Below are positions 8,022 to 16,988 of a DNA stretch of 17,013 bases, in pieces. Origin of the DNA: Rickettsia endosymbiont of Diachasma alloeum (GTDB lineage Bacteria > Pseudomonadota > Alphaproteobacteria > Rickettsiales > Rickettsiaceae). The notes under the pieces were generated by a model. The model was not told the origin of the DNA and searched no databases. It was given only the letters and a program-made list of their open reading frames with translations. The stretch covers positions 1-17,013 of the forward strand of contig DYDT01000043.1 of NCBI GenBank assembly GCA_020404485.1, read 5' to 3'. The stretch's first letter is position 1. Every line of letters starts with the position of its first letter. The position numbers and the translations under genes were made by a program.

Positions 8022-10805
8022 TTATTTTACTCCTAAGGCTTCTTTTAATAATTTTTCTTGCTGCTTATTATGTGCTTGTAGTGAGCCTACTGCCGGAGAT
8101 GCTGATTCTTCTCTACCTATATATTTGAATTCATTATTAATTCCTGCTTCTTTTAAAGCATTATTTAGGTGAGAGGTTATATATCTCCAAGCTCCCATAT
8201 TCATTGGCTCTTCCTGACACCAAATAAATTCACTTGCTTTATTATATTTTTTTAACAGCTCTACTACAACCTTTTTTTCAAATGGGTATAATTGTTCAAG
8301 CCTAATAATCACTATACTATTATTACTGCCACGCATTTCAAATAGATCATAATACACCTTACCGCTACATAAAATTACTTTAGTAATATTGCTTGCTTCT
8401 AGTTTATTTACTTCATCTAAAACCGGTAAAAAAGTAGTATTGCTATCTAATTCATCAAGTTTAGAAACCACATTTTTATGACGCAATAAAGATTTCGGTG
8501 ACATCACGATTAGTGGCTTTCTAACATTATCAATTATTTGACGACGCAGTAGATGGAAAATTGAAGCAGGCGTAGTAGGATATGTAACATACATATTATC
8601 CTCAGCTGCTAGCTGTAGGAATCTCTCAAGTCTTGCTGAGCTATGCTCTGGTCCTTGCCCCTCAAAACCATGTGGTAGTAAAACTACTAGTCCGCTCATG
8701 CGAAGCCATTTTGTTTCACTACTTGAAATAAATTGATCAAAAATAATTTGAGCTCCGTTAGCAAAATCGCCAAACTGTGCTTCCCATAAAACTAAATTTT
8801 TTGGATTTGCGAGTGAATAACCATATTCAAAACCAAGCACTGCATATTCAGATAAATTACTATCTGCTACTTCATATGTTGCTTGTTCTTTAGACAAATT
8901 ATTTAGAGGTATATAGGTAGTATCATCAACTTGACTATGTAATACTGAATGACGATGCGAGAAAGTGCCACGTCCTGAATCCTGCCCTGTTAATCTTATA
9001 TTAGTACCAAATGTTTGCAGGCTTGCAAAAGCGAGCTGCTCAGCTGTCGCCCAATCAATAGGCTGATCTGCGGTTAAAGCAGCTTTTCTAGCGTCAAATA
9101 GCTTAACTAATTTTGGATTCATGGCAAAATCTTTCGGCATTTCGCATAGCTTAGTCCCTAGACTTTGTAAGGTCTTTTTATCTACCCCAGTCACTGCCGC
9201 TTGCGTACGATTGCGGGTAATACCTTGCCATAAACCACCTAAAAAATGAGCTTCTTGCTTATAATTCTTAGCCTGCTCATACTCCTTATCTAGTTTTGCT
9301 TTAAACTGTTCTTTTAATTTAGCAAAATAATTATTATCAATTATGCCACTTTTCACTAGCTCATTTGCATAGATATTTCCAGGCGTTAGCTTACTCTTGA
9401 TAATGTTATACATTTTACCTTGTGTATACATTGGCTCATCGCCCTCATTATGCCCATATTTTCGGTAACAAATGATTTCCACAATAACATCTTTACCGAA
9501 TTTCTGCCTATATTCTACCGCAATATTTGTGGCTTTTAATACTGCTTCTATATCATCACCATTAACATGCAAAATCGGTGCTGCTATTATTTTTGCAAAT
9601 TCCGTAGAATATCTGCTGGCTCTGGTATCTGCTGCATTCGCTGTAAAACCTAGCTGATTGTTAATTACGAAATGTAGCACTCCGCCAATATTGTAAGCAG
9701 CTAGGGGGGACATAGATAAGCCTTCCGCAACAACTCCTTGACCACAAAAAGCAGCATCACCATGCACTAAAATAGCTTTGACTTTACTACGTTTAGTATC
9801 TTTAAGTATGTCCTGTTTTGCTCTTACTTTACCTGCAACTATCGGGTTTACAGCTTCTAAATGTGATGGGTTATCAGCAAGTGATAAATGTATTTTTTTA
9901 TCACCTATGACCCTATCCGATGAATAGCCTAAGTGGTATTTTACATCACCTGCAACATTTAGCTCATCAGGAAAAACGCTACCGCTTATAAAGCCTGCAA
10001 TAACAGCTTTATAAGGTTTACCGACTACTTTAGTTAGCGTGTTTAATCTTCCTCTATGTGCCATCCCTATGACGATCTCTTCCACACCTTGATGCAGAGA
10101 TAAATCAATAGACTTATTCATGGCAACTATGGAAGCATCACCGCCCTCTACCGAGAAACGCTTAGCCCCTGGGAATTTTGTATGTAGATATTGCTCAAAT
10201 CCTTCTACTTCTACCAAGTCATTTAGGATATTTTTCTTTTCTTCCGAGGAAAATGAAATAACATCTGATTCTAATTTAGAATATAACCAATTTTTTTCCT
10301 CTTCGTTTTCTACCTGCTCAAATTCAGTTCCAATAGAACCTGAATAAGTTTTATCAAGAAAATTAACCAACTCACCTAAGCTATATGTTTTGTCTAAAAA
10401 TTTATGTTCTATTACTTTATTAAGCTGATCATTTGTAAAACCAAAATTCTCTATACTAAGTTTTAAATCTTCTTTAGTTTTAGTAACTTCAAGCCCTAGT
10501 GGGTCTAGCTTTGCAAGATAATGGGCATATTTACGGTAATTTTTTATCATCGCACCAACATTAAAATTATTTGTGGTGGATGCAGGATTTTCTGAAGTTT
10601 TTAAATCTTCTGTGGCTACTGTTTTTAAAATTACTTTAGCAGTACTCTTATTAAGAAGTTCATTGCTATCCTTAACTGAGCTAAAAAACTCTTGCCAAGT
10701 TTGATCAACTGAAGCAGGGTTTTCTAAATATTGTTTATATAATTCTTCAATAAAAACAGCGTTCTCACCGAATAAAAAACCTGTTTTCTTTAAATTTTCT
10801 TCCAT
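8022..10805 (-). CDS. sucA: 2-oxoglutarate dehydrogenase E1
   Basis: SucA is the thiamine diphosphate-dependent E1 that decarboxylates 2-oxoglutarate and succinylates the lipoyl arm of SucB. With the start at 10805 it has 927 residues, typical for the family. The N-terminal [21 protein letters not shown] stretch matches the usual E1 start. Catalytic landmarks are FSVEGGD (about 217-223), MAHRGRLN (248-255), NPSHLEAV (312-319), the cofactor-binding GDAAFCGQG (349-357) and NNQLGFT (382-388), plus RHSVLHSQ and [13 protein letters not shown] further on. The frame is open upstream to a TTG at 10871, but those 22 codons read through a palindromic repeat and have no family counterpart, so I reject them. 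No clear ribosome site precedes 10805. It heads the probable sucA-sucB-queD-cutA-gltP transcript. Confidence 0.97.
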   Translation of the reverse strand: MEENLKKTGFLFGENAVFIEELYKQYLENPASVDQTWQEFFSSVKDSNELLNKSTAKVILKTVATEDLKTSENPASTTNNFNVGAMIKNYRKYAHYLAKLDPLGLEVTKTKEDLKLSIENFGFTNDQLNKVIEHKFLDKTYSLGELVNFLDKTYSGSIGTEFEQVENEEEKNWLYSKLESDVISFSSEEKKNILNDLVEVEGFEQYLHTKFPGAKRFSVEGGDASIVAMNKSIDLSLHQGVEEIVIGMAHRGRLNTLTKVVGKPYKAVIAGFISGSVFPDELNVAGDVKYHLGYSSDRVIGDKKIHLSLADNPSHLEAVNPIVAGKVRAKQDILKDTKRSKVKAILVHGDAAFCGQGVVAEGLSMSPLAAYNIGGVLHFVINNQLGFTANAADTRASRYSTEFAKIIAAPILHVNGDDIEAVLKATNIAVEYRQKFGKDVIVEIICYRKYGHNEGDEPMYTQGKMYNIIKSKLTPGNIYANELVKSGIIDNNYFAKLKEQFKAKLDKEYEQAKNYKQEAHFLGGLWQGITRNRTQAAVTGVDKKTLQSLGTKLCEMPKDFAMNPKLVKLFDARKAALTADQPIDWATAEQLAFASLQTFGTNIRLTGQDSGRGTFSHRHSVLHSQVDDTTYIPLNNLSKEQATYEVADSNLSEYAVLGFEYGYSLANPKNLVLWEAQFGDFANGAQIIFDQFISSSETKWLRMSGLVVLLPHGFEGQGPEHSSARLERFLQLAAEDNMYVTYPTTPASIFHLLRRQIIDNVRKPLIVMSPKSLLRHKNVVSKLDELDSNTTFLPVLDEVNKLEASNITKVILCSGKVYYDLFEMRGSNNSIVIIRLEQLYPFEKKVVVELLKKYNKASEFIWCQEEPMNMGAWRYITSHLNNALKEAGINNEFKYIGREESASPAVGSLQAHNKQQEKLLKEALGVK

Positions 10806-10834
10806 ATTATTTTTATGATAATTTAATTTTTTAA

Positions 10835-10924
10835 CGTCATTGCGAGGAGATTCGTAGAATCGACGCGGCAATCTCAGGATAATAAAATGAGATTGCCACG
10901 CTCATTTCATTCGCTCGCAATGAC
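10835..10924. repeat. Rickettsia palindromic element-like repeat, copy 2
   Basis: This 90-base imperfect palindrome has outer arms GTCATTGCGAG (10836-10846) and CTCGCAATGAC (10914-10924), and inner arms GGCAATCTCA (10867-10876) and TGAGATTGCC (10888-10897). It matches copy 1 at 2254-2352 in the same orientation, with the differences concentrated in the loop and in the region between the arms. It fills most of the gap between the carboxypeptidase stop (10933) and the sucA start (10805), so on the minus strand it could fold in the 3' end of one message or the leader of the next. Confidence 0.87.
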
Positions 10925-10932
10925 ATAATTCA

Positions 10933-12420
10933 CTACAAATACTTCCTTTCTAGATACTTAATAAATATTTCAGGATTAATTTCATCCTCACCGCTAGCAC
11001 TTTTTAGCAAATCAGGTGAATTTTTTAGTGAACCGAAATTTCTAAAATTTTTATTTAAATAATTATTTAAGTTACTAAAGTCACCTTTTAAAATATCATC
11101 TTTTACATCTTTGTGCATCTCTTTTACTTTCTTCATTACCATTGATGCGATAATTGCACCATTTGTGTAAGCAGGAAAATAACCGAACCAACCACTAGAC
11201 CAATGAATATCTTGCAGACATCCTTCGCTAAAACTTCTAGGTTTTATTCCTAAATATTCTTGCATCTTACTATCCCAAAAATTTGGCAATTCATCAAGAT
11301 TTAATTCACCGCTAATAAGCAATTCTTCTATTTCAAAACGCAATATTACATGCATCGGGTAAGTGACCTCATCAGCGTTAACTCTGATAAAATCCGGCTC
11401 AACTTTTGTAATTGTCCTATATAAATTATCTGCCGAATATTCTTCCGACTTAAGGTTAAATTCATCACGAAGTAGTTTTGCTAAAAACTCCGTAAACTCT
11501 CTTGATTTACCTACTTGCATTTCCATAAATAAAGACTGACTTTCGTGAAAAGCCATGCCTTTAGCACGCCCGACTGGCTGCCCCTTGTACATTTCTGGTA
11601 AGTTCTGCTCATATAAAGCATGTCCAGTTTCGTGAATAATACCCATTAAACCGCTTATGAAATTATCTTTATCATATCTGGTAGTTAAGCGTATATCATT
11701 TGGCGTTCCACCGCAAAAAGGATGAGTAGATTCATCAAGCCGCCCTCTGCTTCCATCAAACTGCATAATTTCCATTATACGCTTGCCGATATTTTTTTGT
11801 ATTTCAGGACTTAATTCAGTACTTTTTACCAGTGCTTTTTGACTTTTTTGCTTTTCTAAAACTTTACCAATAAGCTCAGAAAGATTTTCTTTAACGTGTG
11901 AAAAAACTTTTTTAATCTCGCTGCTTGTTCTACTTAGGTCATACATATCAATTAATGCATCGTAAGGACTGCAATTAAATATACTCGCCCGCACTTTAGC
12001 AATTTCTCTTGTATAATCTAAAACTTTCTGCAAATGAGGCTTAAATAAATTATAATCATTAGTCTCTCTAGCTTTTCGCCAAACAAGTTCAGATTTAGTA
12101 GTTGCAGCTACTATTCTTTTTTGTAATTCCTCATCGATACAATTTGCATCTAATATCTTCCGCTCAATTTCTCTTATATTAGCATTTTGCCATTCATTAA
12201 GATTTTTTGCCTCTTCCTTTGCTTTGCTAACTAACTCTTTAAGCAACGGAGATTTAACCAGAAAATGAACTAGAGAAGTCAGGGATACCATCTCGTTTGT
12301 CCTACTCTCACCTGAACCTATAGGCATATTTACCGCTATATCCCAATATAATATGCTTAAAATATTCTCAAAATTTGAGATTGTTGAAAGTTCATTTTCT
12401 AGCTTTTTGTAATTGTTCAT
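10933..12420 (-). CDS. M32-family (Taq-type) metallocarboxypeptidase
   Basis: M32 carboxypeptidases are cytosolic metal-dependent enzymes that trim C-terminal residues from peptides. With the start at 12420 the protein has 495 residues, close to the usual 500. The zinc site HETGH gives H263, E264 (catalytic base) and H267, with E293 in HESQS as the third ligand. The family marker HPF lies at 233-235, followed by DIRLTTRY. NADEVTYPMHVILR and IHWSSGWFGYFPAYTNGA are also typical. The start MNNYKKLE is chosen because AGGA (12427-12430) lies 6 bases before it; an ATG six codons upstream (12438) lacks this and adds no conserved sequence. A peptidase suits a bacterium living on host peptides, but that is inference. 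Confidence 0.94.
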   Translation of the reverse strand: MNNYKKLENELSTISNFENILSILYWDIAVNMPIGSGESRTNEMVSLTSLVHFLVKSPLLKELVSKAKEEAKNLNEWQNANIREIERKILDANCIDEELQKRIVAATTKSELVWRKARETNDYNLFKPHLQKVLDYTREIAKVRASIFNCSPYDALIDMYDLSRTSSEIKKVFSHVKENLSELIGKVLEKQKSQKALVKSTELSPEIQKNIGKRIMEIMQFDGSRGRLDESTHPFCGGTPNDIRLTTRYDKDNFISGLMGIIHETGHALYEQNLPEMYKGQPVGRAKGMAFHESQSLFMEMQVGKSREFTEFLAKLLRDEFNLKSEEYSADNLYRTITKVEPDFIRVNADEVTYPMHVILRFEIEELLISGELNLDELPNFWDSKMQEYLGIKPRSFSEGCLQDIHWSSGWFGYFPAYTNGAIIASMVMKKVKEMHKDVKDDILKGDFSNLNNYLNKNFRNFGSLKNSPDLLKSASGEDEINPEIFIKYLERKYL

Positions 12421-12484
12421 ATTTTTTCCTATTGTCATTCGGTGACTTGTGATGTTGTTGTCTAACTCATATGATATTACTAGT

Positions 12485-12625
12485 TCATAAATACAGGTAG
12501 ACGAAGATCAAATTCAAAAAGAGCAAGGCGTCCACAAAACGAGGAACGGAAGCAGTTACTTAATACGTGAGTACCGAAGTATTTGTAGGATGACGTAGCC
12601 AATTTTGAAGTTCTATCTACGTATA
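12485..12625. repeat. Imperfect palindromic intergenic repeat overlapping the recN 3' end
   Basis: This region does not resemble the genes around it. Its left end (GGTAGACGAAGATC, about 12497-12510) and the reverse complement of its right end (GTATACGTAGATAGAACTTC, 12606-12625) are related, which gives an imperfect palindrome. The centre is GC-richer (GGCGTCCACAAAACGAGGAACGG) than normal spacer DNA in this window. From memory it resembles a dispersed Rickettsia intergenic repeat, but there is only one copy here, so that identity is inference. The right end reaches into recN and supplies its TAG stop (12617-12619). Ends are approximate. Confidence 0.5.
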
Positions 12626-14260
12626 CAGTAACTCTTTCGCCGCTTTTAAACTTGCCTCAGTAATTGCTTTACCTGAGATCATACGTGCAAGCTCCTGCTG
12701 TCTTGCGGCTAAATTTAAAGCTTTTACTGTTACTTTTGTTTCTTTTTCTAACTGCGTTTTCTCAATTTTTATATGCAAATCTGCTTTTCCTGCCACTTGA
12801 GGTTGATGCGTTATAACTATCACTTGCGTAGCTGAACTAAGCTTTTTAAGCCGCATCCCAACTTTATCCGCAACCTCACCGCCAATCCCAACATCTATTT
12901 CATCGAATATAATAGCAGGTTTCACCATCTTGTTAAATAAAGAAGTTTTTAAAGCAAGCATAAATCTTGATAATTCGCCACCTGAAGCGATTTTATTAAT
13001 TGCCTCCGGAGTCATCTCCGGGTTAGTGGAAGCTTTAAAAACTATATCATCTATACCGTATGCTGCCGGTTCTTTTCTTTCTGCTATATTAACATGAAAG
13101 GTAGCTTTTTCCATTTTCAACTGCTTTAATTCATGGTGCAACACTTCTTCTAAACGTTTTGCTGCGGCAAGACGTCTTGCTGATAAATTTTTGCCAAGTT
13201 TATAATATTCCGTATTTAACTTTACTTCTTGCACTTGCAGCTCTGCTTGATTTGCTATTTTACCTTTCAAGATATTTAACTGATTTGAAGACTCCTCTAA
13301 AAATGTCTTGAGTGCGTCAGCAGAAACATTATATTTGCGACTAATTGCTTTTATTGCCAATAATCTTTCTTCTATTTCTTCAAGGTTATAATCTAACTTG
13401 TTAAAATTTTCTAGAAGATTCGATAAATTTTGTCTTGCCTCTTCCAAATTATTATAAGCTTCTTCAAGATTTGTCGAAATATTTACAAATTCTTCATTTT
13501 GACTTTGCTTTGCTAATAGTTTTTCCGCTTTACTAATTGAGTTATTTATTTCAGGATTATTAACTTGCTCGAGAATATCTTTGATTAGCTGCAAATCCTT
13601 ATCTTTATTTTGCAAATCTTTTCGTATATTTGTTAGCTGCTCTTCTTCACCAATTTGAACATTAAGCTTAGTCAACTCTTCGGTTACGAAGCTTAAATAA
13701 TCAATTTCTTGTTCAATAGAATTTTGTTTAAGTGCTATTTCGGCAATTTCATTGCGAATATTCTGCCAAGCTTGATAACATTTAGCAAGCTGCATACGAA
13801 GTTCTAAAAGATCTCCAAAACTATCTAAAATGTCACGCTGAGTATTGATTTCTCAAAGAGAGATATTATTGTTTTGTCCGTGAAGTTCAAATAAATAAGT
13901 AGCTAATTGCTGCATAATAGCTTTGTTAACTACTTGATTATTGATAAAGAAATTTTTGCGTCCCTCTGCTTTTTGGACACATTTTATAAGTAGCGATTCT
14001 TCTAATTCAATAAAATTTTGAGTTAGGAAATTTTTTATTTCATCATTTAATGAAAAGACTATATTAACGGCTGCATAATCTTTCCCATGCTTTATTATGC
14101 CGGCACTTGAAGTTTTATAGCCCAAACAAAATAAAATAGCATCCAGTAAAATAGACTTACCGGCACCGGTTTCGCCGGTAATAACGCATAAACCACTAAT
14201 AAATTCGATTTCTAACTCATCTATCAGGATAAAGTTTTTAACTGAAAGACTCTCGAACAT
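12617..14260 (-). pseudogene. recN: recN interrupted by an in-frame TGA
   Basis: RecN is an SMC-like ATPase that helps repair double-strand breaks. Reading from the ATG at 14260, residues 1-135 give the N-terminal half-ATPase with Walker A GETGAGKS and end in HGQNNNISL. A TGA follows at 13853-13855. The same frame continues (EINTQRDILDSFG) through the coiled coil to the C-terminal ATPase half, with signature ASGGELSRFML and Walker B IIFDEIDVGIGG, ending at 12619. The whole span is 548 codons, the normal RecN size, and the broken position aligns with a leucine in family members (HGQ...LL), so one TTA-to-TGA change explains it. Without readthrough, the first piece lacks Walker B and the second (possible ATG at 13795, no ribosome site) lacks Walker A. 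Sequencing error is the main alternative. It follows bamD by 12 bases. Confidence 0.88.
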
Positions 14261-14272
14261 ACTGATACTTGT

Positions 14273-15022
14273 TTAATAGCTTTTAACCAGTCTATACGCA
14301 TAGCTATACCATTTACTATCCGGATAGTTATGACCAAGAACCGAAGCATATTTCATTGCCTCATCTGGCAATCCAAGCATCATATAGCTTTCAGTTAAAC
14401 GATAAAGTGCTTCTACACAATGAGAGGTAGTTTGATAATTTTCGACTACTTCTTCAAATCGATTAATTGCTGCCATTGGATTCTTTTTCTTTAAATAGAA
14501 CCTACCAATCGTTAACTCTTTACCAGCCAAATGGTCATTTACTAAATCAATTTTTAAAGATGAATCTATAGCATATTTAGTATTTGGGAATTTTGTAATT
14601 AGATCTTCAAAACTATCTTTAGCCAAGAAAGTTCTAGATTGATCATGATTCACATCAGAAATTAGCATATAATATGAAAGAGCTTTAAAGTAATATGCAT
14701 AAGCAATATCAACATTTGCAGGATGTAGATTAATGAAAATATCAAGTACATCAACTGCCTCTTCATATTGAGCAGCAAGGAATAATGAGTATGCTTGCAT
14801 CAATTCTGCCTGGGGCGTAAATTCATTACCTGGATGCTGATAAAATATTTTTCCAAATTCTTCAGCAGCATTTTTATACTTCTTTTTCTCAAGCAACATA
14901 ATACCCTCATTATAAAGAGTAGAAATAGGCGTAACTAAATCATCACTATTTTTCTTGCTTTTACATCCGTTTAGAATGAGCCCTAAGCATAAAAGGGCAC
15001 TTAATATTTTTGCTAATTTCAT
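14273..15022 (-). CDS. bamD: Outer-membrane assembly lipoprotein BamD
   Basis: BamD (ComL/YfiO) is the essential lipoprotein partner of BamA that helps fold beta-barrel proteins into the outer membrane from the periplasmic side. The 249-residue product starts with a lipoprotein signal peptide: Lys at 2 and 5, a leucine-rich core, and the lipobox LNGC with lipidated C20. The rest is helical tetratricopeptide-like repeats, seen as YNEGIMLLEKKKYKNAAEEF (about 37-56), the AAQYEEAVDVLDIFI segment, the AKDSFEDLITKFPNTKYA segment and two further units to the C-terminus. The order bamD then recN is widely conserved in alphaproteobacteria; the lpxC that often precedes bamD is absent here. A weak ribosome site precedes the ATG at 15022. 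Confidence 0.94.
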   Translation of the reverse strand: MKLAKILSALLCLGLILNGCKSKKNSDDLVTPISTLYNEGIMLLEKKKYKNAAEEFGKIFYQHPGNEFTPQAELMQAYSLFLAAQYEEAVDVLDIFINLHPANVDIAYAYYFKALSYYMLISDVNHDQSRTFLAKDSFEDLITKFPNTKYAIDSSLKIDLVNDHLAGKELTIGRFYLKKKNPMAAINRFEEVVENYQTTSHCVEALYRLTESYMMLGLPDEAMKYASVLGHNYPDSKWYSYAYRLVKSY

Positions 15023-15046
15023 AAGAACTTAAATTCAGTTAATACC

Positions 15047-15075
15047 TAAATATATATAGGTTTAAAGGATTTCAA
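15047..15075 (-). promoter_or_regulatory. Candidate promoter for bamD-recN
   Basis: On the minus strand TTGAAA (complement of 15070-15075) and TATTTA (complement of 15047-15052) are spaced by 17 bases, 24 bases before the bamD ATG. The spacing is ideal and the position sensible, but the AT-rich context makes chance matches common. Confidence 0.35.
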
Positions 15076-15177
15076 GAATTCAATTTCTAAAATTTTGTAA
15101 ACTTATATATTTTTGCTAGGTTTTGTGTGTTTTTGATAAGTGTTTTTATTATTTTAATAGAAACTAGAATTTATAAT

Positions 15178-15200
15178 GTTTAAGCTTTCAAAGCTTAAAC
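15178..15200. repeat. Perfect 23-base palindrome
   Basis: Eleven-base arms, GTTTAAGCTTT and AAAGCTTAAAC, surround a single central base. It lies just after the rvhB2 terminator hairpin on the minus strand and upstream of bamD. It could be a second terminator stem or a protein-binding operator; with a one-base centre it is a better DNA-level dyad than an RNA hairpin. Confidence 0.65.
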
Positions 15201-15201
15201 A

Positions 15202-15236
15202 AAAGTACCCATAAGAGCAAATCTTATGAGTACTTT
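15202..15236 (-). terminator. Intrinsic terminator after the VirB2-like gene
   Basis: Fifteen-base arms (15202-15216 and 15222-15236) pair with one mismatch around a 5-base loop. On the minus strand the stem is followed by TTTTGTTT, the usual U-tract. It begins 25 bases beyond the stop codon at 15262 and should end that transcript and insulate bamD. Confidence 0.7.
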
Positions 15237-15261
15237 ATATTTAGAACTTAAATGTTAACAA

Positions 15262-15630
15262 TTACGAAGTAACGCTGGTGGTACCACAATTAGCATTACC
15301 AGTACTACCTGATACCATAGATACTATGTCTGGAGCTTTAAATAATATTATAATTGCCGCAACTATAACTAAAGCTATTTCCCATTGTAGTTTTCCTCTA
15401 AGTGTTTGAATACCTAACACGATTATACCAACAACGGCAATACCTCTTGCTGTATTACCTCTAAATATTAAAATTACATTACATAATGCCGCACCTACTG
15501 GATCACCAACGCTACCTGTAGCTAAACTATCCATGGACATTGTTATAATAGCTAAACCAAGTACCATAAACAATAGACGTAGCGACATGTTGTAATCAAT
15601 TAATTCTTCATTTAATTTACGCAAATTCAT
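15262..15630 (-). CDS. rvhB2: TrbC/VirB2-family type IV secretion pilin-like protein
   Basis: VirB2 proteins are the major pilin of type IV secretion systems; Rickettsiales carry a scattered vir homolog system (rvh). The 122 residues have the VirB2 layout. A long signal peptide (core about 17-31) has likely cleavage after SLA (37). The mature part is about 85 residues with two membrane helices (about 63-77 and 84-97) separated by a short basic turn (RGKLQ). Two cysteines (50 and 115) and a Ser/Thr-rich tail are visible. GAGG at 15639-15642 lies 8 bases before the ATG at 15630, which fixes the start against M15. A hairpin terminator follows, so it looks monocistronic. No other vir gene is in the window, which fits an orphan locus. 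The family call rests on topology and local similarity only. Confidence 0.78.
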   Translation of the reverse strand: MNLRKLNEELIDYNMSLRLLFMVLGLAIITMSMDSLATGSVGDPVGAALCNVILIFRGNTARGIAVVGIIVLGIQTLRGKLQWEIALVIVAAIIILFKAPDIVSMVSGSTGNANCGTTSVTS

Positions 15631-15667
15631 ATTTTTTACCTCAATTATGATTAGTTATTTAAAGATT

Positions 15668-15696
15668 AATGTATATTCTATTTACATATAAATCAA
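15668..15696 (-). promoter_or_regulatory. Candidate promoter for the VirB2-like gene
   Basis: On the minus strand TTGATT (complement of 15691-15696) and TACATT (complement of 15668-15673) are 17 bases apart, 37 bases before the start at 15630. An alternative pair, TTGCAA with TAAATT, lies further upstream. The match is moderate in very AT-rich DNA. Confidence 0.3.
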
Positions 15697-15795
15697 CCTA
15701 TAAATATATGTAATTTAAATTAATATACCAAAATATTGCAAAAATACTTGTTTTAAGTAACATTATAATCACATATTATGGTCTATAGTCTATGA

Positions 15796-16629
15796 CTAAC
15801 TACCAAATATATAAACAAATGTAAATAAAAATAGCCATACTACATCAACAAAATTCCAATACCATGCTGCGAATTCAAATCCTAAATGCCCATTATTTTT
15901 AATAGCAAAATCACCTCTTTTCGCCCTAAAATAACATACTATTAAAAATATAGTACCTATAATTACGTGTGCACCATGAAAGCCGGTTGCTAAATAAAAA
16001 TTAGAAGGATATATACCATCAGTAAATTTAAAAGCAGCATGGTAATATTCATATGCTTGCATACAAGTGAAGAATATTCCAAGAATTATAGTAAGACCAA
16101 GAGCTGTTACACAATCCTTTTGATTACTTTCTTCTAAAGCATAATGAGCCCAAGTAACGGTAGTACCAGATAAAAGCAATATTAAAGTATTAATAAAAGG
16201 AATATCAAATGAGTCAAAAACTTTAATATTAGGTGGCGGCCACACGCCTTGTTTTATTACCCATACACCATCTAAAAGACCAACAGGTGATAAACTTGAT
16301 TTAAAGAAAGATGCAAAAAATACTCCAAAAAACATTATTTCGGTTAAAATAAATAACGCCATCCCAATCCTTAGACCATGCCTAACAGGCTCAGTATGAC
16401 TATGATCTATTATTCCTTCTTTTATTACATCTCTCCACCAAGAATATAAACAATAAGCTACTGAAATAAATCCAAAAGCTAGTATGTAATGGTTAAATTT
16501 ATAGCTATGCATAAATGAAACCCCACCAGCGACTAAAATAAGCAAAGCAAATGAAGTTAAAATAGGCCAAGGGCTTGGATCAACTATATGAAATAAATGA
16601 GATTTAGTATTAGGCTGAGAGTTATTCAT
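15796..16629 (-). CDS. ctaE: Cytochrome c oxidase subunit III
   Basis: Subunit III (ctaE/coxC) is part of the aa3-type cytochrome c oxidase in the inner membrane and stabilises the catalytic core and its proton uptake. The 277 residues show seven hydrophobic segments. Family landmarks are the N-terminal HIVDPSPWPI, the first-helix GGVSFMH, WWRDVIKEG (about 64-72), TEIMFFGVFFASFF with its conserved membrane glutamate, TVTWAHYAL, QAYEY, ATGFHGAHVIIG and FEFAAWYWNFVDVVWLF. Length is normal and the frame intact. The ATG at 16629 gives the expected short hydrophilic N-terminus; no Shine-Dalgarno site is seen. Oxidase subunits I and II are not in the window, so the gene stands apart from them here. 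Confidence 0.96.
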   Translation of the reverse strand: MNNSQPNTKSHLFHIVDPSPWPILTSFALLILVAGGVSFMHSYKFNHYILAFGFISVAYCLYSWWRDVIKEGIIDHSHTEPVRHGLRIGMALFILTEIMFFGVFFASFFKSSLSPVGLLDGVWVIKQGVWPPPNIKVFDSFDIPFINTLILLLSGTTVTWAHYALEESNQKDCVTALGLTIILGIFFTCMQAYEYYHAAFKFTDGIYPSNFYLATGFHGAHVIIGTIFLIVCYFRAKRGDFAIKNNGHLGFEFAAWYWNFVDVVWLFLFTFVYIFGS

Positions 16630-16988
16630 TTTTATTTTTTTATTTCTGATTACACATGTAAATATAAATTATTATTTATCCAAAAGCAAATTTTACCACA
16701 AAATATCACCCAAAAAATATAAAAAATAGTACTTATTAACTAAAAATTACATTTTTTATCAATATAACAACTAAAACCTCTTGACTATTTATATTATTCA
16801 ACTAATATATGAAACGTTAATGATGTTTAAGCTCCATTGTTGCAAGACCAATCTGTCAAAAACTTATAAGTCAAGTTTATGCCAGTGGTCTGTTATTATA
16901 TAGCTAACACGGAAAGGAAATATATATTAACATGCACAACATTGTTGATGTATATTATAATATACAAATATATAAAGGCATAAAGCAG
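16630..16988. other. Gene-poor AT-rich stretch between ctaE and a probable transposase
   Basis: I see no convincing gene, tRNA or CRISPR here. The left half (16630-16800) is very AT-rich leader DNA for ctaE. The right half changes character: from about 16823 it is less AT-rich (CTCCATTGTTGCAAGACC) and contains AGACCA (16845-16850) facing TGGTCT (16886-16891), and then a perfect 16-base palindrome GTATATTATAATATAC (16950-16965). The shift could mark the left end of a mobile element that contains the transposase start at the window edge, but no terminal repeat can be confirmed without the other end. Confidence 0.5.
16673..16701 (-). promoter_or_regulatory. Candidate promoter for ctaE
   Basis: On the minus strand TTGTGG (complement of 16696-16701) and TAAATA (complement of 16673-16678) are spaced by 17 bases, 43 bases before the ctaE start. 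It is a fair sigma-70-type match, weakened by the AT-rich background. Confidence 0.3.

Noticed and set aside
10806..10871. Longer SucA starting at a TTG in the repeat
   Set aside because: The extra codons read through a palindromic repeat and have no match in the E1 family, whose usual N-terminus begins at MEEN.
12617..14260. Two separate genes, 12617-13795 and 13853-14260, on the minus strand
   Set aside because: They are in the same frame, joined by 19 sense codons after one TGA, and together make one standard RecN; the second piece has no ribosome site at its ATG.
16845..16891. AGACCA/TGGTCT pair as a tRNA or riboswitch stem
   Set aside because: The arms are only six bases around a long loop, and no cloverleaf or conserved core could be traced.
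16820..16903. Short ORF of 27 codons before the transposase start
   Set aside because: It is too short, lacks a ribosome site and resembles nothing known; its length is expected by chance.
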